Positions 45,755 through 54,664 of a DNA stretch of 64,000 nucleotides are shown here, one piece after another. This DNA comes from 2-12-FULL-35-23 sp965196985 (GTDB lineage: Bacteria > Pseudomonadota > Gammaproteobacteria > UBA12402), in assembly GCA_965196985.1 (NCBI GenBank), contig CBDALO010000105.1, forward strand, positions 1 to 64,000. Direction: 5' to 3'. The first letter of the stretch is position 1. Every line of letters begins with the position of its first letter. Position numbers and translations under genes: made by a program. The notes under the pieces are model-generated. The model saw only the letters and a list, made by a program, of their open reading frames with translations. It was not told the DNA's origin and searched no databases.

Positions 45755-46921
45755 TCAACTTAAGTATCTAGGTGATCCGCTCCACTGGTCATCAATTTCC
45801 ACTAAAATAGCTGATACGAGCCTTAGGCACGATTCAGTATTAGGGAAAATTCCAACTGTATGCGTCCTTCTTTTTACCTCTCTGTTTACGCGCTCAGCTA
45901 TGTTACTGGTTCTTAATCTTTTTTGATGCGGCCTGTCAAAGTTCATCACTACTAAGCCCTCCGGTATATTCACTTCCAACCAAGAAGAAAGCTCTGGTGC
46001 TGTTTGTTGATATTTATCTACCGCCATAGCCAATAGTCTTTCCGACTCATGAATGTTTGAGGCATTAAATATAGCTGTAATCTCCTCAGCTACTGGTTCC
46101 TTCATTGAGCGCTTTGGTATGTGAGCCTGAGCATTTTGCTGCAAATGAAATTGGCAGCGTTGCCAAGGAACACTGGGGAACACAGCTCTTCTAGCGGCTT
46201 TTAGGCCAGTATGAGCGTCGCTAGTAATCAACTCAATACCATGTATACCTCGCTCAACCAACTGCTGAAGAAAATCACGCCAATGTACCTCAGCCTCTGA
46301 TAACGCAACAGAAACACCTAGCACTGTTCTCTTGCCGGTTGATTCATCAAAGCCATAGGCTATCAATACCGCACAGTCTTGTACTGTGCCGCTAGTGCGC
46401 ACCTTCTCATAACGTGCATCTAGCCAAAGATATTTTATCTTTCCTAACGGCTTATTTCGCCATTTCTTTAAATCTTCATCCAACAATTTAGCGCAACGGC
46501 TTACCTCTGTGCTTGAAATATCTGTTCCACAGAGTTGCTTTAGCACCTTTTCAACTTTGCGCGTGGAAACCCCATGCACATACATTTCAGCGACAGCCAG
46601 CTTAAGTGCTCTATCAGAGCGTACACCTCGCTCTAAGACTGATGGATAGAAGGCTTCATTGGAGTCTCTAACCTGCGGTATCTGTAGCTCAAGCTGACCT
46701 TGACCTGTGTTAATTAACCTTGGTTTAAAGCCGTTCGCATATCCGTTTCTATCGCCAGTTCGCTCATAAGGACTGGCATTTAAATGGCGCTCCCTTTCTA
46801 TTAACATAGCCTCATTCATCAACCTGGAGACAAGCTTAGGTAAAGCTTCAAACCCCTCCATCGCTAAAACATGTATGGCTTCTTCGATTAAGTTCTCATT
46901 TTTATAGCAGCTCATTGTCAT
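45755..46921 (-). CDS. IS256-family transposase (copy B)
   Basis: 388 residues, differing from copy A by a Val to Ile in LRLVSAILVEIDD. Catalytic motifs as in copy A. The coding region is intact, but the element's left end is interrupted 15 bases from its tip, so this copy cannot move by itself with normal ends. Confidence 0.93.
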   Translation of the reverse strand: MTMSCYKNENLIEEAIHVLAMEGFEALPKLVSRLMNEAMLIERERHLNASPYERTGDRNGYANGFKPRLINTGQGQLELQIPQVRDSNEAFYPSVLERGVRSDRALKLAVAEMYVHGVSTRKVEKVLKQLCGTDISSTEVSRCAKLLDEDLKKWRNKPLGKIKYLWLDARYEKVRTSGTVQDCAVLIAYGFDESTGKRTVLGVSVALSEAEVHWRDFLQQLVERGIHGIELITSDAHTGLKAARRAVFPSVPWQRCQFHLQQNAQAHIPKRSMKEPVAEEITAIFNASNIHESERLLAMAVDKYQQTAPELSSWLEVNIPEGLVVMNFDRPHQKRLRTSNIAERVNREVKRRTHTVGIFPNTESCLRLVSAILVEIDDQWSGSPRYLS

Positions 46922-47028
46922 TCCTCTTTTTTGGTTAAGTTTACCTTAAAAGGAATTTCTAATCTGACTGAGTCGCCTGCTTATTTTCAGCAAGTCAATG
47001 GAATTTACAGAAAGGATGGCGCACTAGC

Positions 47029-47190
47029 AAGCACAACTAAATCCAGCGCAAAAATACGGGTAATCGGCTCTTTAACTTTATGAGCATTAATCAAGATACG
47101 TACATCTTGCTCCCTTACTAAAGCACACCTATCTTGAAACGAGCTGTGTATTAATAACTCTAACTCTAAAAGAAAACTATCTTGACTCAT
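47029..47190 (-). pseudogene. Unknown gene 2, first 54 codons
   Basis: ATG at 47190 with AAGGA nine bases upstream; MSQDSFLLELELLIHSSFQD, then a helical segment ending DLVVL at the IS256 target site. A TTG at 47208 is open too but lacks a ribosome binding site. The stop of unknown gene 1 is 20 bases upstream, so the two paralogues formed an operon. Confidence 0.75.
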
Positions 47191-47210
47191 TATTATTGTC
47201 CTTAACAAAA

Positions 47211-47588
47211 TTACCTATTATTCGAAGGGATTGATTCAGATACCTGAATATCAGCAGTAACTGGCTGCGAATAGAAAAAACTTACGGGAGGAGGCACTGG
47301 GATCGCCATATCCACTTGGCTATTAGCAGGTGAAACTGATTGCGCCATTAAATCATTAGCAGCCATCCATTCTTGATAGGACGGCGGCGCACCTTCGATA
47401 GGCGGCGGAACAACTTTAACAACAGAAGAACCACTACCACAATCTGACACCTGCCAGCCAGGGATCGCTTTAACAATACCACTCGTTATCCCTTGCCTTA
47501 TACTTGGTAAACACTCAAAGAAAATTGATGCACGCTCATTGTTTCCAGAAGAATGTAACGCTATACCTTCATCCAAACTACCCGGATT
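47211..47588 (-). pseudogene. Unknown gene 1, 3' part
   Basis: About 125 codons from NPGSLDEGIALHSSGNNERA to the TAA at 47211; the first codons of the open frame are IS200 sequence. It is Pro/Ser-rich at the end: VVPPPIEGAPPSYQEW contains a PPSY motif of the kind bound by eukaryotic WW domains, and PVPPPVSFF follows. No signal peptide applies because this is the C-terminus. It continues the frame of 48838-48254 if the IS200 element is removed. Confidence 0.7.
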
Positions 47589-48253
47589 AATCAACTTGAC
47601 CCCCACCTAAAGGTGGGGGTTTGGTACAGAGGCTGAAGCCTCATTACGGCTAAAGCCGTTTAAATGGTTCGGATTAATCCGACTTAAGCTCTTCCTCATC
47701 CCATACCTGAAAACCCTCCGGCGTATCATCTTGATTCTCTATGTAGCGTTTGACCTGCTCTTCTGTTACAGAACCAACCGTTGCGCAAAAATACCCTCTC
47801 GACCAGAGATGATTGCCCCAGTATTTCTTGCCAAGCGTACTCCTAAATTCTCTCAATAGTCGATAGGCACTTTTACCTTTCAAATATTGAGCCATCTTTG
47901 ATACCGATAAGTGGCTCGGCGCCTCAATTAGAAGGTGAATGTGATTCGACCTCACATTCCCCCTCAATATCCTCATCCCCTTCTCAGCACAGATCTCTCG
48001 CAAAATGCTTCTTGCTCCTAAACCTATATCCCCACATAACACTGGATATCCATATTTTGTCTTCCATACAAAATGATATTTTAAATCCAGTACCGTATGC
48101 GCGCCTTTCCTATAGTTGTTTGCTCCAGTCATTTAGATCGCTCCCTTATTAAAAATAAAAAGCGATTCTAATACATCACATTCTGGCTGGTGATAGGTTT
48201 GCTAAAGACATTTCCGCCTAAAGGCGAAGGTTTATACCCTACCAAGTGGAAAT
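47589..48253 (-). mobile_element. IS200/IS605-family element, copy 2
   Basis: 665 bp, nearly identical to copy 1 (one short indel at TTTAAATGG versus TTTAAAACGG and a single base change near the other end). Same subterminal hairpins, no target duplication. It interrupts unknown gene 1. Confidence 0.88.
47674..48132 (-). CDS. tnpA: IS200/IS605 Y1 transposase TnpA (copy 2)
   Basis: 152 residues identical to the protein at 515-973, with HUH motif NHIHLL and Tyr130 in QVKRYIENQ. Intact. Confidence 0.93.
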   Translation of the reverse strand: MTGANNYRKGAHTVLDLKYHFVWKTKYGYPVLCGDIGLGARSILREICAEKGMRILRGNVRSNHIHLLIEAPSHLSVSKMAQYLKGKSAYRLLREFRSTLGKKYWGNHLWSRGYFCATVGSVTEEQVKRYIENQDDTPEGFQVWDEEELKSD

Positions 48254-48838
48254 TAAAAAAGATTTTAGTTTTTCTAGATTACCATAAACTGCTTTTATGG
48301 ATAATCCTGACAGTGCACCTCTTAATATATCCCATTTTGACCTAACAAAAAATCCATGCTTAGGTAAACATCCATCGATAAACTTAACCCACTCTTTTTT
48401 TGCCAGCCTACCCCTGTTGTCTTCTAAAAAATTAATTATTTCTAAAAGCTCTTGAGACTTCAAATACTTATCATAATCCCATTCTTTAGATAACTTTTTT
48501 GTTTCAAAATAGCTATAACAAGCCAACAAACCAAAATTATGCCCTAATCTGTGTGCGTTCTCCTTACTAAGCCTCTTAAAATCAACTGTGCTTATACCCG
48601 CTATCAAAGCCCTGTCAGAAAACAGGCCAAGCAAAGCTTTTTGCCCCGTCTTATTACAAGAAGGTAAAACTAACATGATTGGAAAGACCTGATTAATTAC
48701 CTTGCTCTCTAATTTAAGTCTATGTTTATTAGCTAAGAACTGAATATCTTCACCAGTAAGGCGCTTCTTTAAATCGTTGCTAGACTTACTCTTTATTAAT
48801 AATTCTTCTAAGTCTGCTAAAAAATTTTTAATAGACAT
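48254..48838 (-). pseudogene. Unknown gene 1 (paralogue of gene 2), 5' part
   Basis: About 195 codons from an ATG preceded by GAGG. Helical and charged; MSIKNFLADLEELLIKSKSS aligns with MSQDSFLLELELLIHSSFQD of gene 2, and the similarity runs throughout: GLLACYSYFETKKLSKEWDY, IINFLEDNRGRLAKKEWVKF and KHGFFVRSKWDILRGALSGL. The frame ends six codons into IS200 sequence (LISTW). Full length would be ~320 residues. No known domain recognised and no signal peptide. Confidence 0.72.
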
Positions 48839-49119
48839 CTTAACCTCTTATTACTTAGTTAGATAGAGCGTTATTTTGTCTGTAAAAACCAACTTCAGTA
48901 CTTAGAAAAACCTTTAAAATTCTAAATGGCACTCTATTGTACCTGTCTCATCGCATAATATCTTAAATTAATTATGCTAATCAATCTAAAAAATTATTTA
49001 TACCTCAAATTTTTCTCCTCTCAAAATAAATTATTAACTTTTAGGTAATAGCAATTATATCTCGTTAATAAGAACAAGAATGATCTATCCTAAAACCCTA
49101 TGAAGCCTTATTATTCACT

Positions 49120-50148
49120 TCAACTTAAGTATCTAGGTGATCCGCTCCACTGGTCATCAATTTCCACTAAAACAGCTGATACGAGCCTTAGGCACGATTC
49201 AGTATTAGGGAAAATTCCAACTGTATGCGTCCTTCTTTTTACCTCTCTGTTTACGCGCTCAGCTATGTTACTGGTTCTTAATCTTTTTTGATGCGGCCTG
49301 TCAAAGTTCATCACTACTAAGCCCTCCGGTATATTCACTTCCAACCAAGAAGAAAGCTCTGGTGCTGTTTGCTGATATTTATCTACCGCCATAGCCAATA
49401 GTCTTTCCGACTCATGAATGTTTGAGGCATTAAATATAGCTGTAATCTCCTCAGCTACTGGTTCCTTCATTGAGCGCTTTGGTATGTGAGCCTGAGCATT
49501 TTGCTGCAAATGAAATTGGCAGCGTTGCCAAGGAACACTGGGGAACACAGCTCTTCTAGCGGCTTTTAGGCCAGTATGAGCGTCGCTAGTAATCAACTCA
49601 ATACCATGTATACCTCGCTCAACCAACTGCTGAAGAAAATCACGCCAATGTACCTCAGCCTCTGATAACGCAACAGAAACACCTAGCACTGTTCTCTTGC
49701 CGGTTGATTCATCAAAGCCATAGGCTATCAATACCGCACAGTCTTGTACTGTGCCGCTAGTGCGCACCTTCTCATAACGTGCATCTAGCCAAAGATATTT
49801 TATCTTTCCTAACGGCTTATTTCGCCATTTCTTTAAATCTTCATCCAACAATTTAGCGCAACGGCTTACCTCTGTGCTTGAAATATCTGTTCCACAGAGT
49901 TGCTTTAGCACCTTTTCAACTTTGCGCGTGGAAACCCCATGCACATACATTTCAGCGACAGCCAGCTTAAGTGCTCTATCAGAGCGTACACCTCGCTCTA
50001 AGACTGATGGATAGAAGGCTTCATTGGAGTCTCTAACCTGCGGTATCTGTAGCTCAAGCTGACCTTGACCTGTGTTAATTAACCTTGGTTTAAAGCCGTT
50101 CGCATATCCGTTTCTATCGCCAGTTCGCTCATAAGGACTGGCATTTAA
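49120..50148 (-). pseudogene. IS256-family transposase (copy C), C-terminal part
   Basis: The open frame from the internal ATG at 49950 carries all three catalytic residues; host frame continues up to the GCATTTAA insertion point at 50148 (within NAS of RERHLNAS). The N-terminal ~50 codons are at 51681-51826. Interrupted by copy D. Confidence 0.9.
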
Positions 50149-51680
50149 GATAGAGCGTTATTTTGTCTGTAAAAACCAACTTCAGTACTTAGAAAAACCT
50201 TTAAAATTCTAAATGGCACTCTATTGTACCTGTCTCATCGCATAATATCTTAAATTAATTATGCTAATCAATCTAAAAAATTATTTATACCTCAAATTTT
50301 TCTCCTCTCAAAATAAATTATTAACTTTTAGGTAATAGCAATTATATCTCGTTAATAAGAACAAGAATGATCTATCCTAAAACCCTATGAAGCCTTATTA
50401 TTCACTTCAACTTAAGTATCTAGGTGATCCGCTCCACTGGTCATCAATTTCCACTAAAACAGCTGATACGAGCCTTAGGCACGATTCAGTATTAGGGAAA
50501 ATTCCAACTGTATGCGTCCTTCTTTTTACCTCTCTGTTTACGCGCTCAGCTATGTTACTGGTTCTTAATCTTTTTTGATGCGGCCTGTCAAAGTTCATCA
50601 CTACTAAGCCCTCCGGTATATTCACTTCCAACCAAGAAGAAAGCTCTGGTGCTGTTTGCTGATATTTATCTACCGCCATAGCCAATAGTCTTTCCGACTC
50701 ATGAATGTTTGAGGCATTAAATATAGCTGTAATCTCCTCAGCTACTGGTTCCTTCATTGAGCGCTTTGGTATGTGAGCCTGAGCATTTTGCTGCAAATGA
50801 AATTGGCAGCGTTGCCAAGGAACACTGGGGAACACAGCTCTTCTAGCGGCTTTTAGGCCAGTATGAGCGTCGCTAGTAATCAACTCAATACCATGTATAC
50901 CTCGCTCAACCAACTGCTGAAGAAAATCACGCCAATGTACCTCAGCCTCTGATAACGCAACAGAAACACCTAGCACTGTTCTCTTGCCGGTTGATTCATC
51001 AAAGCCATAGGCTATCAATACCGCACAGTCTTGTACTGTGCCGCTAGTGCGCACCTTCTCATAACGTGCATCTAGCCAAAGATATTTTATCTTTCCTAAC
51101 GGCTTATTTCGCCATTTCTTTAAATCTTCATCCAACAATTTAGCGCAACGGCTTACCTCTGTGCTTGAAATATCTGTTCCACAGAGTTGCTTTAGCACCT
51201 TTTCAACTTTGCGCGTGGAAACCCCATGCACATACATTTCAGCGACAGCCAGCTTGAGTGCTCTATCAGAGCGTACACCTCGCTCTAAGACTGATGGATA
51301 GAAGGCTTCATTGGAGTCTCTAACCTGCGGTATCTGTAGCTCAAGCTGACCTTGACCTGTGTTAATTAACCTTGGTTTAAAGCCGTTCGCATATCCGTTT
51401 CTATCGCCAGTTCGCTCATAAGGACTGGCATTTAAATGGCGCTCCCTTTCTATTAACATAGCCTCATTCATCAACCTGGAGACAAGCTTAGGTAAAGCTT
51501 CAAACCCCTCCATCGCTAAAACATGTATGGCTTCTTCGATTAAGTTCTCATTTTTATAGCAGCTCATTGTCATTCCTCTTTTTTGGTTAAGTTTACCTTA
51601 AAAGGAATTTCTAATCTGACTGAGTCGCCTGCTTATTTTCAGCAAGTCAATGGAATTTACAGAAAGGATGGCGCACTAGC
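50149..51680 (-). mobile_element. IS256-family element, copy D (inserted into copy C)
   Basis: 1532 bp, complete ends, 8-bp duplication GCATTTAA at 50141-50148 and 51681-51688. Same orientation as copy C. Confidence 0.96.
50407..51573 (-). CDS. IS256-family transposase (copy D)
   Basis: 388 residues, identical in the listed catalytic motifs to copy A (LDARYEKV, TSDAHTGL, ERVNREVKRRT). Intact and within a complete element, so a candidate active copy. Confidence 0.94.
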   Translation of the reverse strand: MTMSCYKNENLIEEAIHVLAMEGFEALPKLVSRLMNEAMLIERERHLNASPYERTGDRNGYANGFKPRLINTGQGQLELQIPQVRDSNEAFYPSVLERGVRSDRALKLAVAEMYVHGVSTRKVEKVLKQLCGTDISSTEVSRCAKLLDEDLKKWRNKPLGKIKYLWLDARYEKVRTSGTVQDCAVLIAYGFDESTGKRTVLGVSVALSEAEVHWRDFLQQLVERGIHGIELITSDAHTGLKAARRAVFPSVPWQRCQFHLQQNAQAHIPKRSMKEPVAEEITAIFNASNIHESERLLAMAVDKYQQTAPELSSWLEVNIPEGLVVMNFDRPHQKRLRTSNIAERVNREVKRRTHTVGIFPNTESCLRLVSAVLVEIDDQWSGSPRYLS

Positions 51681-51826
51681 GCATTTAAATGGCGCTCCCT
51701 TTCTATTAACATAGCCTCATTCATCAACCTGGAGACAAGCTTAGGTAAAGCTTCAAACCCCTCCATCGCTAAAACATGTATGGCTTCTTCGATTAAGTTC
51801 TCATTTTTATAGCAGCTCATTGTCAT
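51681..51826 (-). pseudogene. IS256-family transposase (copy C), N-terminal ~48 codons
   Basis: Start codon and first residues MTMSCYKNENLIEEAIHVLA of the copy C transposase, separated from the rest by copy D. The corresponding start in copy D is at 51573. Confidence 0.88.
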
Positions 51827-51933
51827 TCCTCTTTTTTGGTTAAGTTTACCTTAAAAGGAATTTCTAATCTGACTGAGTCGCCTGCTTATTTTCAGCAAGT
51901 CAATGGAATTTACAGAAAGGATGGCGCACTAGC

Positions 51934-52478
51934 TTGTTGCATGCAAAACTTATCTAAAGCTTAACAGAATCGTTAAATTAGTTATTTTGAGTTATATCTA
52001 CTTATAAAGGAAAGGAGTAAATGGTAGCGCGCAGCTGGAGTTGGGCGAGAGTGAAAACCCGGGGACGAAGCTTAACCTCAACCTCGGATTATCAAACGCT
52101 TCGTATTCTCAGTCTAGGCTACGGGCTTTCTAATCAGCTTAGTACGGTAGGTCGGTCCCAAGCGTAGCGCGGGCCGACACTGAACCACATACACACTTCG
52201 TGTCGGCCTTCATTGGCACAATATTTAGAAGAGCATTAAGACCTAATCAATGCCAGCTCAGGTCCGACCTACATTTTTTAAACCGGCACCCTGTTCCCAG
52301 CTGCGGCCTGTGCCCATAAGGGTAGATGAGATGCTTGTCAGATGACAGTAGGTAGGGTGTTTGAAAAACAAAGCCCCTTTTTTTAAAGGGGGCAGCCTCG
52401 CGCATGCGAGGCGGGGGATTTAAAGATGGTTGGATTTATAAAGGAGGTTGTTTATTTTTATAATCCACCCTAATTAAA
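51934..52478. repeat. Gene-free stretch with type B, C and A/D repeats
   Basis: After ~100 bases of unassigned A+T-rich sequence come a decayed type B palindrome (52055-52126), a type C repeat (52142-52274, GGTAGGTCGGTCCCAAGCG..GGTCCGACCTACA) and a reverse-oriented type A/D composite (52371-52470). A short open frame after GGAAAGGAG at ~52021 runs entirely through the repeats and was not accepted. These may form the 3' end of the ppiB transcript. Confidence 0.7.
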
Positions 52479-52979
52479 CTAAACAGTGCCTTCAATAAAA
52501 GCTCGTTCGATAACTACTGCGTCAACTGGAACGTCATCGTGCCATGCCTGTGAACTTGTTTTTACTTTTTTAATGTCATCAACAACTTCCATGCCTTCAG
52601 TGACCTCACCAAATACACAGTAACCGCAGCCTTGATGATCTTTAGAGCGGAAATTCAAAAAGTCATTGTCTTTTACATTAATAAAAAACTGTGCCGCAGC
52701 AGAATGTGGATCCATAGTTCGCGCCATTGCGATCGTACCACGCTTATTCTCACCACCTTTATCCGCTTCATTCTCTATCGGTGCATTAGGTGACTTTGCT
52801 TTCATGCCTTCTTCAAAACCACCAGCCTGAACCATAAAACCATCAATTACTCGATGAAAGATAACCCCATCGTAATAACCCGACTTAACATACTCAATAA
52901 AGTTTTGAGCTGTTGCTGGCGTACGCTCTTCATCAAGTTTAATTTTAATTTCACCTTTATTCGTTTGTAATACAATCAT
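52479..52979 (-). CDS. ppiB: Peptidyl-prolyl cis-trans isomerase B (cyclophilin)
   Basis: 166 residues, the length of cytoplasmic PpiB. Active-site blocks FHRVIDGFMVQAGGF (catalytic Arg), AMARTMDPHSAAAQFFINV and FGEVTEGMEVVDDI. No signal peptide. Catalyses proline isomerisation in folding proteins. A weak ribosome binding site (AGGAGAAAAAT) precedes the ATG. Confidence 0.95.
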   Translation of the reverse strand: MIVLQTNKGEIKIKLDEERTPATAQNFIEYVKSGYYDGVIFHRVIDGFMVQAGGFEEGMKAKSPNAPIENEADKGGENKRGTIAMARTMDPHSAAAQFFINVKDNDFLNFRSKDHQGCGYCVFGEVTEGMEVVDDIKKVKTSSQAWHDDVPVDAVVIERAFIEGTV

Positions 52980-53587
52980 ATTTTTCTCCTAGTAAGTGCA
53001 AAAGATTCTAACTAACAATTTATCCGACTACTTCAGCCTTTTTTAATCAGCTGCCCCACTGTCGCCTCTGCTGACTTATCTCCTGGAAAAGATTAGAGGC
53101 TTTTCATACTTTGTCTTGCTGATTTGTTTGTTGCTTTTGCTTCATGGCTCGCTACGCTGCGCTTTACTTACGCAAAAGCAACAAACAAATCAGTTTAAGT
53201 CGAGCTATCTATCTATTCTACTATTTATGCAATACCGCCCCTTAGGATAAGGAGAAACAGAGAGAATTTATAAATAAATCAGCTTTCTTACAATAAATCC
53301 CCCGCTCGCTTCGCGAGCCGCCCCCTTTAAAAAAGGGGGCTGTTTTTTCTAAACCTCACAACAAGAATGAAGTTTTGTAGCACATCCCTTCGAGTAAAAG
53401 CCCTTCTAGCACGTCCGCTCCTTAGAATAAGGAGGGATCCTGCTGCGCAGGACAGGCAAGTAGATTTATAAATCAATCAACTTCCTTTGCAAAATCAAGC
53501 TGCCATCATAACCAAATTCCTTGACCAGTCAAATAGCAAAATGACACAATCATAGCAATTAAGGCTAACCAATAAGGAGCGTAAATC
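52980..53587. repeat. Intergenic stretch with a 22-bp perfect inverted repeat and type A/D repeats
   Basis: No gene supported. CTGATTTGTTTGTTGCTTTT+GC at 53119-53140 is exactly complementary to 53172-53193 around a 31-base loop that contains GGCTCGCTACGCTGCGC. A type A hairpin lies at 53295-53340, and a type D block (CTCCTTAGAATAAGGAGGG) near 53410-53432 is followed by CCTGCTGCGCAGG. The promoter of the thioesterase gene must lie within the last ~80 bases. Confidence 0.75.
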
Positions 53588-54067
53588 ATGAGTGAAGTCC
53601 AAAGTCAACGCAAACAAGTTGTTATGGCTGAAGTCATGCCTCCTGAGCGAGCTAACTTTACCGGTCATATTCATGGAGGTTATTTAGTTCTATTACTTGA
53701 TCGAGTTGCCTACGCTTGTGCAGCACGTTACTCAGGTCAAAACGTTGTAACAGTTTCAATTGATGAAGTATTGTTCAAGCAGCCTATTTATGTTGGTGAA
53801 CTAGTAACCTTCTATGCTTCAGTAAACCATGTTGGTCGTAGCTCAGTGGTCATTGGTGTAAAAGTTACTTCAGAAGACTTAAAAACAGGTGAAGTACGTC
53901 ATACTAATACCAGCTATTTAACCATGGTTGCTATTGACGAACATGGCAAGCCTACCCCTGTACCAAAACTAGAAATCTACAATGACGTTGAAAAACGTCG
54001 TTTTGCTAAGGCACAAGCACTTAAAGAAATTCGCAAAGAGTATCAAGAACGGCTTTCACAGCTGTAA
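53588..54067 (+). CDS. Acyl-CoA thioesterase, hotdog fold (YciA-like)
   Basis: 159 residues preceded by AAGGAG. Single hotdog domain: NFTGHIHGGYLVLLLDRVAY contains the catalytic Asp and the GG of the central helix; VTVSIDEVLFKQPIYVGELV and RSSVVIGVKV are typical of YciA/acyl-CoA hydrolases. It hydrolyses acyl-CoAs in the cytoplasm. It is followed directly by a type A hairpin with T-run that can terminate transcription. Confidence 0.9.
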   Translation: MSEVQSQRKQVVMAEVMPPERANFTGHIHGGYLVLLLDRVAYACAARYSGQNVVTVSIDEVLFKQPIYVGELVTFYASVNHVGRSSVVIGVKVTSEDLKTGEVRHTNTSYLTMVAIDEHGKPTPVPKLEIYNDVEKRRFAKAQALKEIRKEYQERLSQL

Positions 54068-54120
54068 ATCCCCCGCTCGCTACGCGAGCCGCCCCCTTTA
54101 AAAAAGGGGGCTGTTTTTTC
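54066..54120 (+). terminator. Type A repeat acting as terminator
   Basis: AGCCCCCTTT-like stem: CCCCCTTT (54092-54099) pairs with AAAGGGGG (54103-54110), followed by CTGTTTTTT. It begins at the stop codon of the thioesterase gene. Confidence 0.6.
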
Positions 54121-54166
54121 TAAAACCTCATAGCACTCACAACCTTTTAAAAAAGGAACCTACAGG

Positions 54167-54655
54167 CTAAACCACTACCTCGATTAACAACTGCAAAGCC
54201 GTAACAATAGCCTGCTCACGTATTGCTTGTCGATCACCTGAGAAGCAATACTTAACTGCATTAACTTTGCTTAAAGTAGCAAGCCCAAACCAAACTGTAC
54301 CTACAGGTTTTGCGTCACTACCACCATCAGGGCCTGCAATACCAGTAATAGCCACAGCCAAATCCGCATCAGCACTATGCAATGCACCAGCCGCCATAGC
54401 TTTAGCAGTCTGCTCGCTCACAGCACCATATTCGAACAAAACGTTCTCTGGCACGGCTAGCAAGCGCTGCTTAACTTCATTGCTATAGCTAATAATCCCC
54501 TGCTCATACCAAACCGAACTGCCAGGAGTAGTCGTTAATGCATAACCCAAGCCACCACCAGTACAAGACTCAGCAGTCGTAACAACTAAGGACTTTTGTA
54601 GTAGCAGCTCACCGAGTTGCTCGGCAAGCTGTTTCATAGGCTCATCAATCATCAT
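54167..54655 (-). CDS. CinA C-terminal-domain protein, nicotinamide-nucleotide amidase (PncC type)
   Basis: 162 residues, a stand-alone CinA C-terminal domain. TTAESCTGGGLGYALTTTPG contains the catalytic Ser, and GIAGPDGGSDAKPVGTVWFG is the second signature. Deamidates NMN to nicotinate mononucleotide in NAD recycling. It starts nine bases after the fumC stop, so probably in one operon. Confidence 0.93.
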   Translation of the reverse strand: MMIDEPMKQLAEQLGELLLQKSLVVTTAESCTGGGLGYALTTTPGSSVWYEQGIISYSNEVKQRLLAVPENVLFEYGAVSEQTAKAMAAGALHSADADLAVAITGIAGPDGGSDAKPVGTVWFGLATLSKVNAVKYCFSGDRQAIREQAIVTALQLLIEVVV

Positions 54656-54664
54656 TACTTGCGA

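Larger units (their letters stand above)
43542..47028 (-). mobile_element. IS256-family element, copy B (host of an IS66-type element)
   Basis: Flanked by the 8-bp duplication AAGCACAA (43534-43541 and 47029-47036). Its left 15 bases (GATAGAGCGTTATTT, 43542-43556) are separated from the rest by the IS66-type insertion. Without that and one duplication it is 1532 bp. It splits unknown gene 2. Confidence 0.95.
48862..51933 (-). mobile_element. IS256-family element, copy C (host of copy D)
   Basis: 1532 bp of its own after removing copy D and one GCATTTAA. Unlike A, B and D its flanks do not match: CTTAGTTA on the left and TTGTTGCA on the right. The lack of a duplication suggests recombination between IS256 copies after insertion, so DNA to the left and right of it may not have been neighbours originally. 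Confidence 0.92.

Noticed and set aside
52021..52170. Small open frame after GGAAAGGAG at 52021 (MVARSWSWARVK..)
   Set aside because: Its sequence is made of intergenic repeats B and C, so the good ribosome site is probably accidental.
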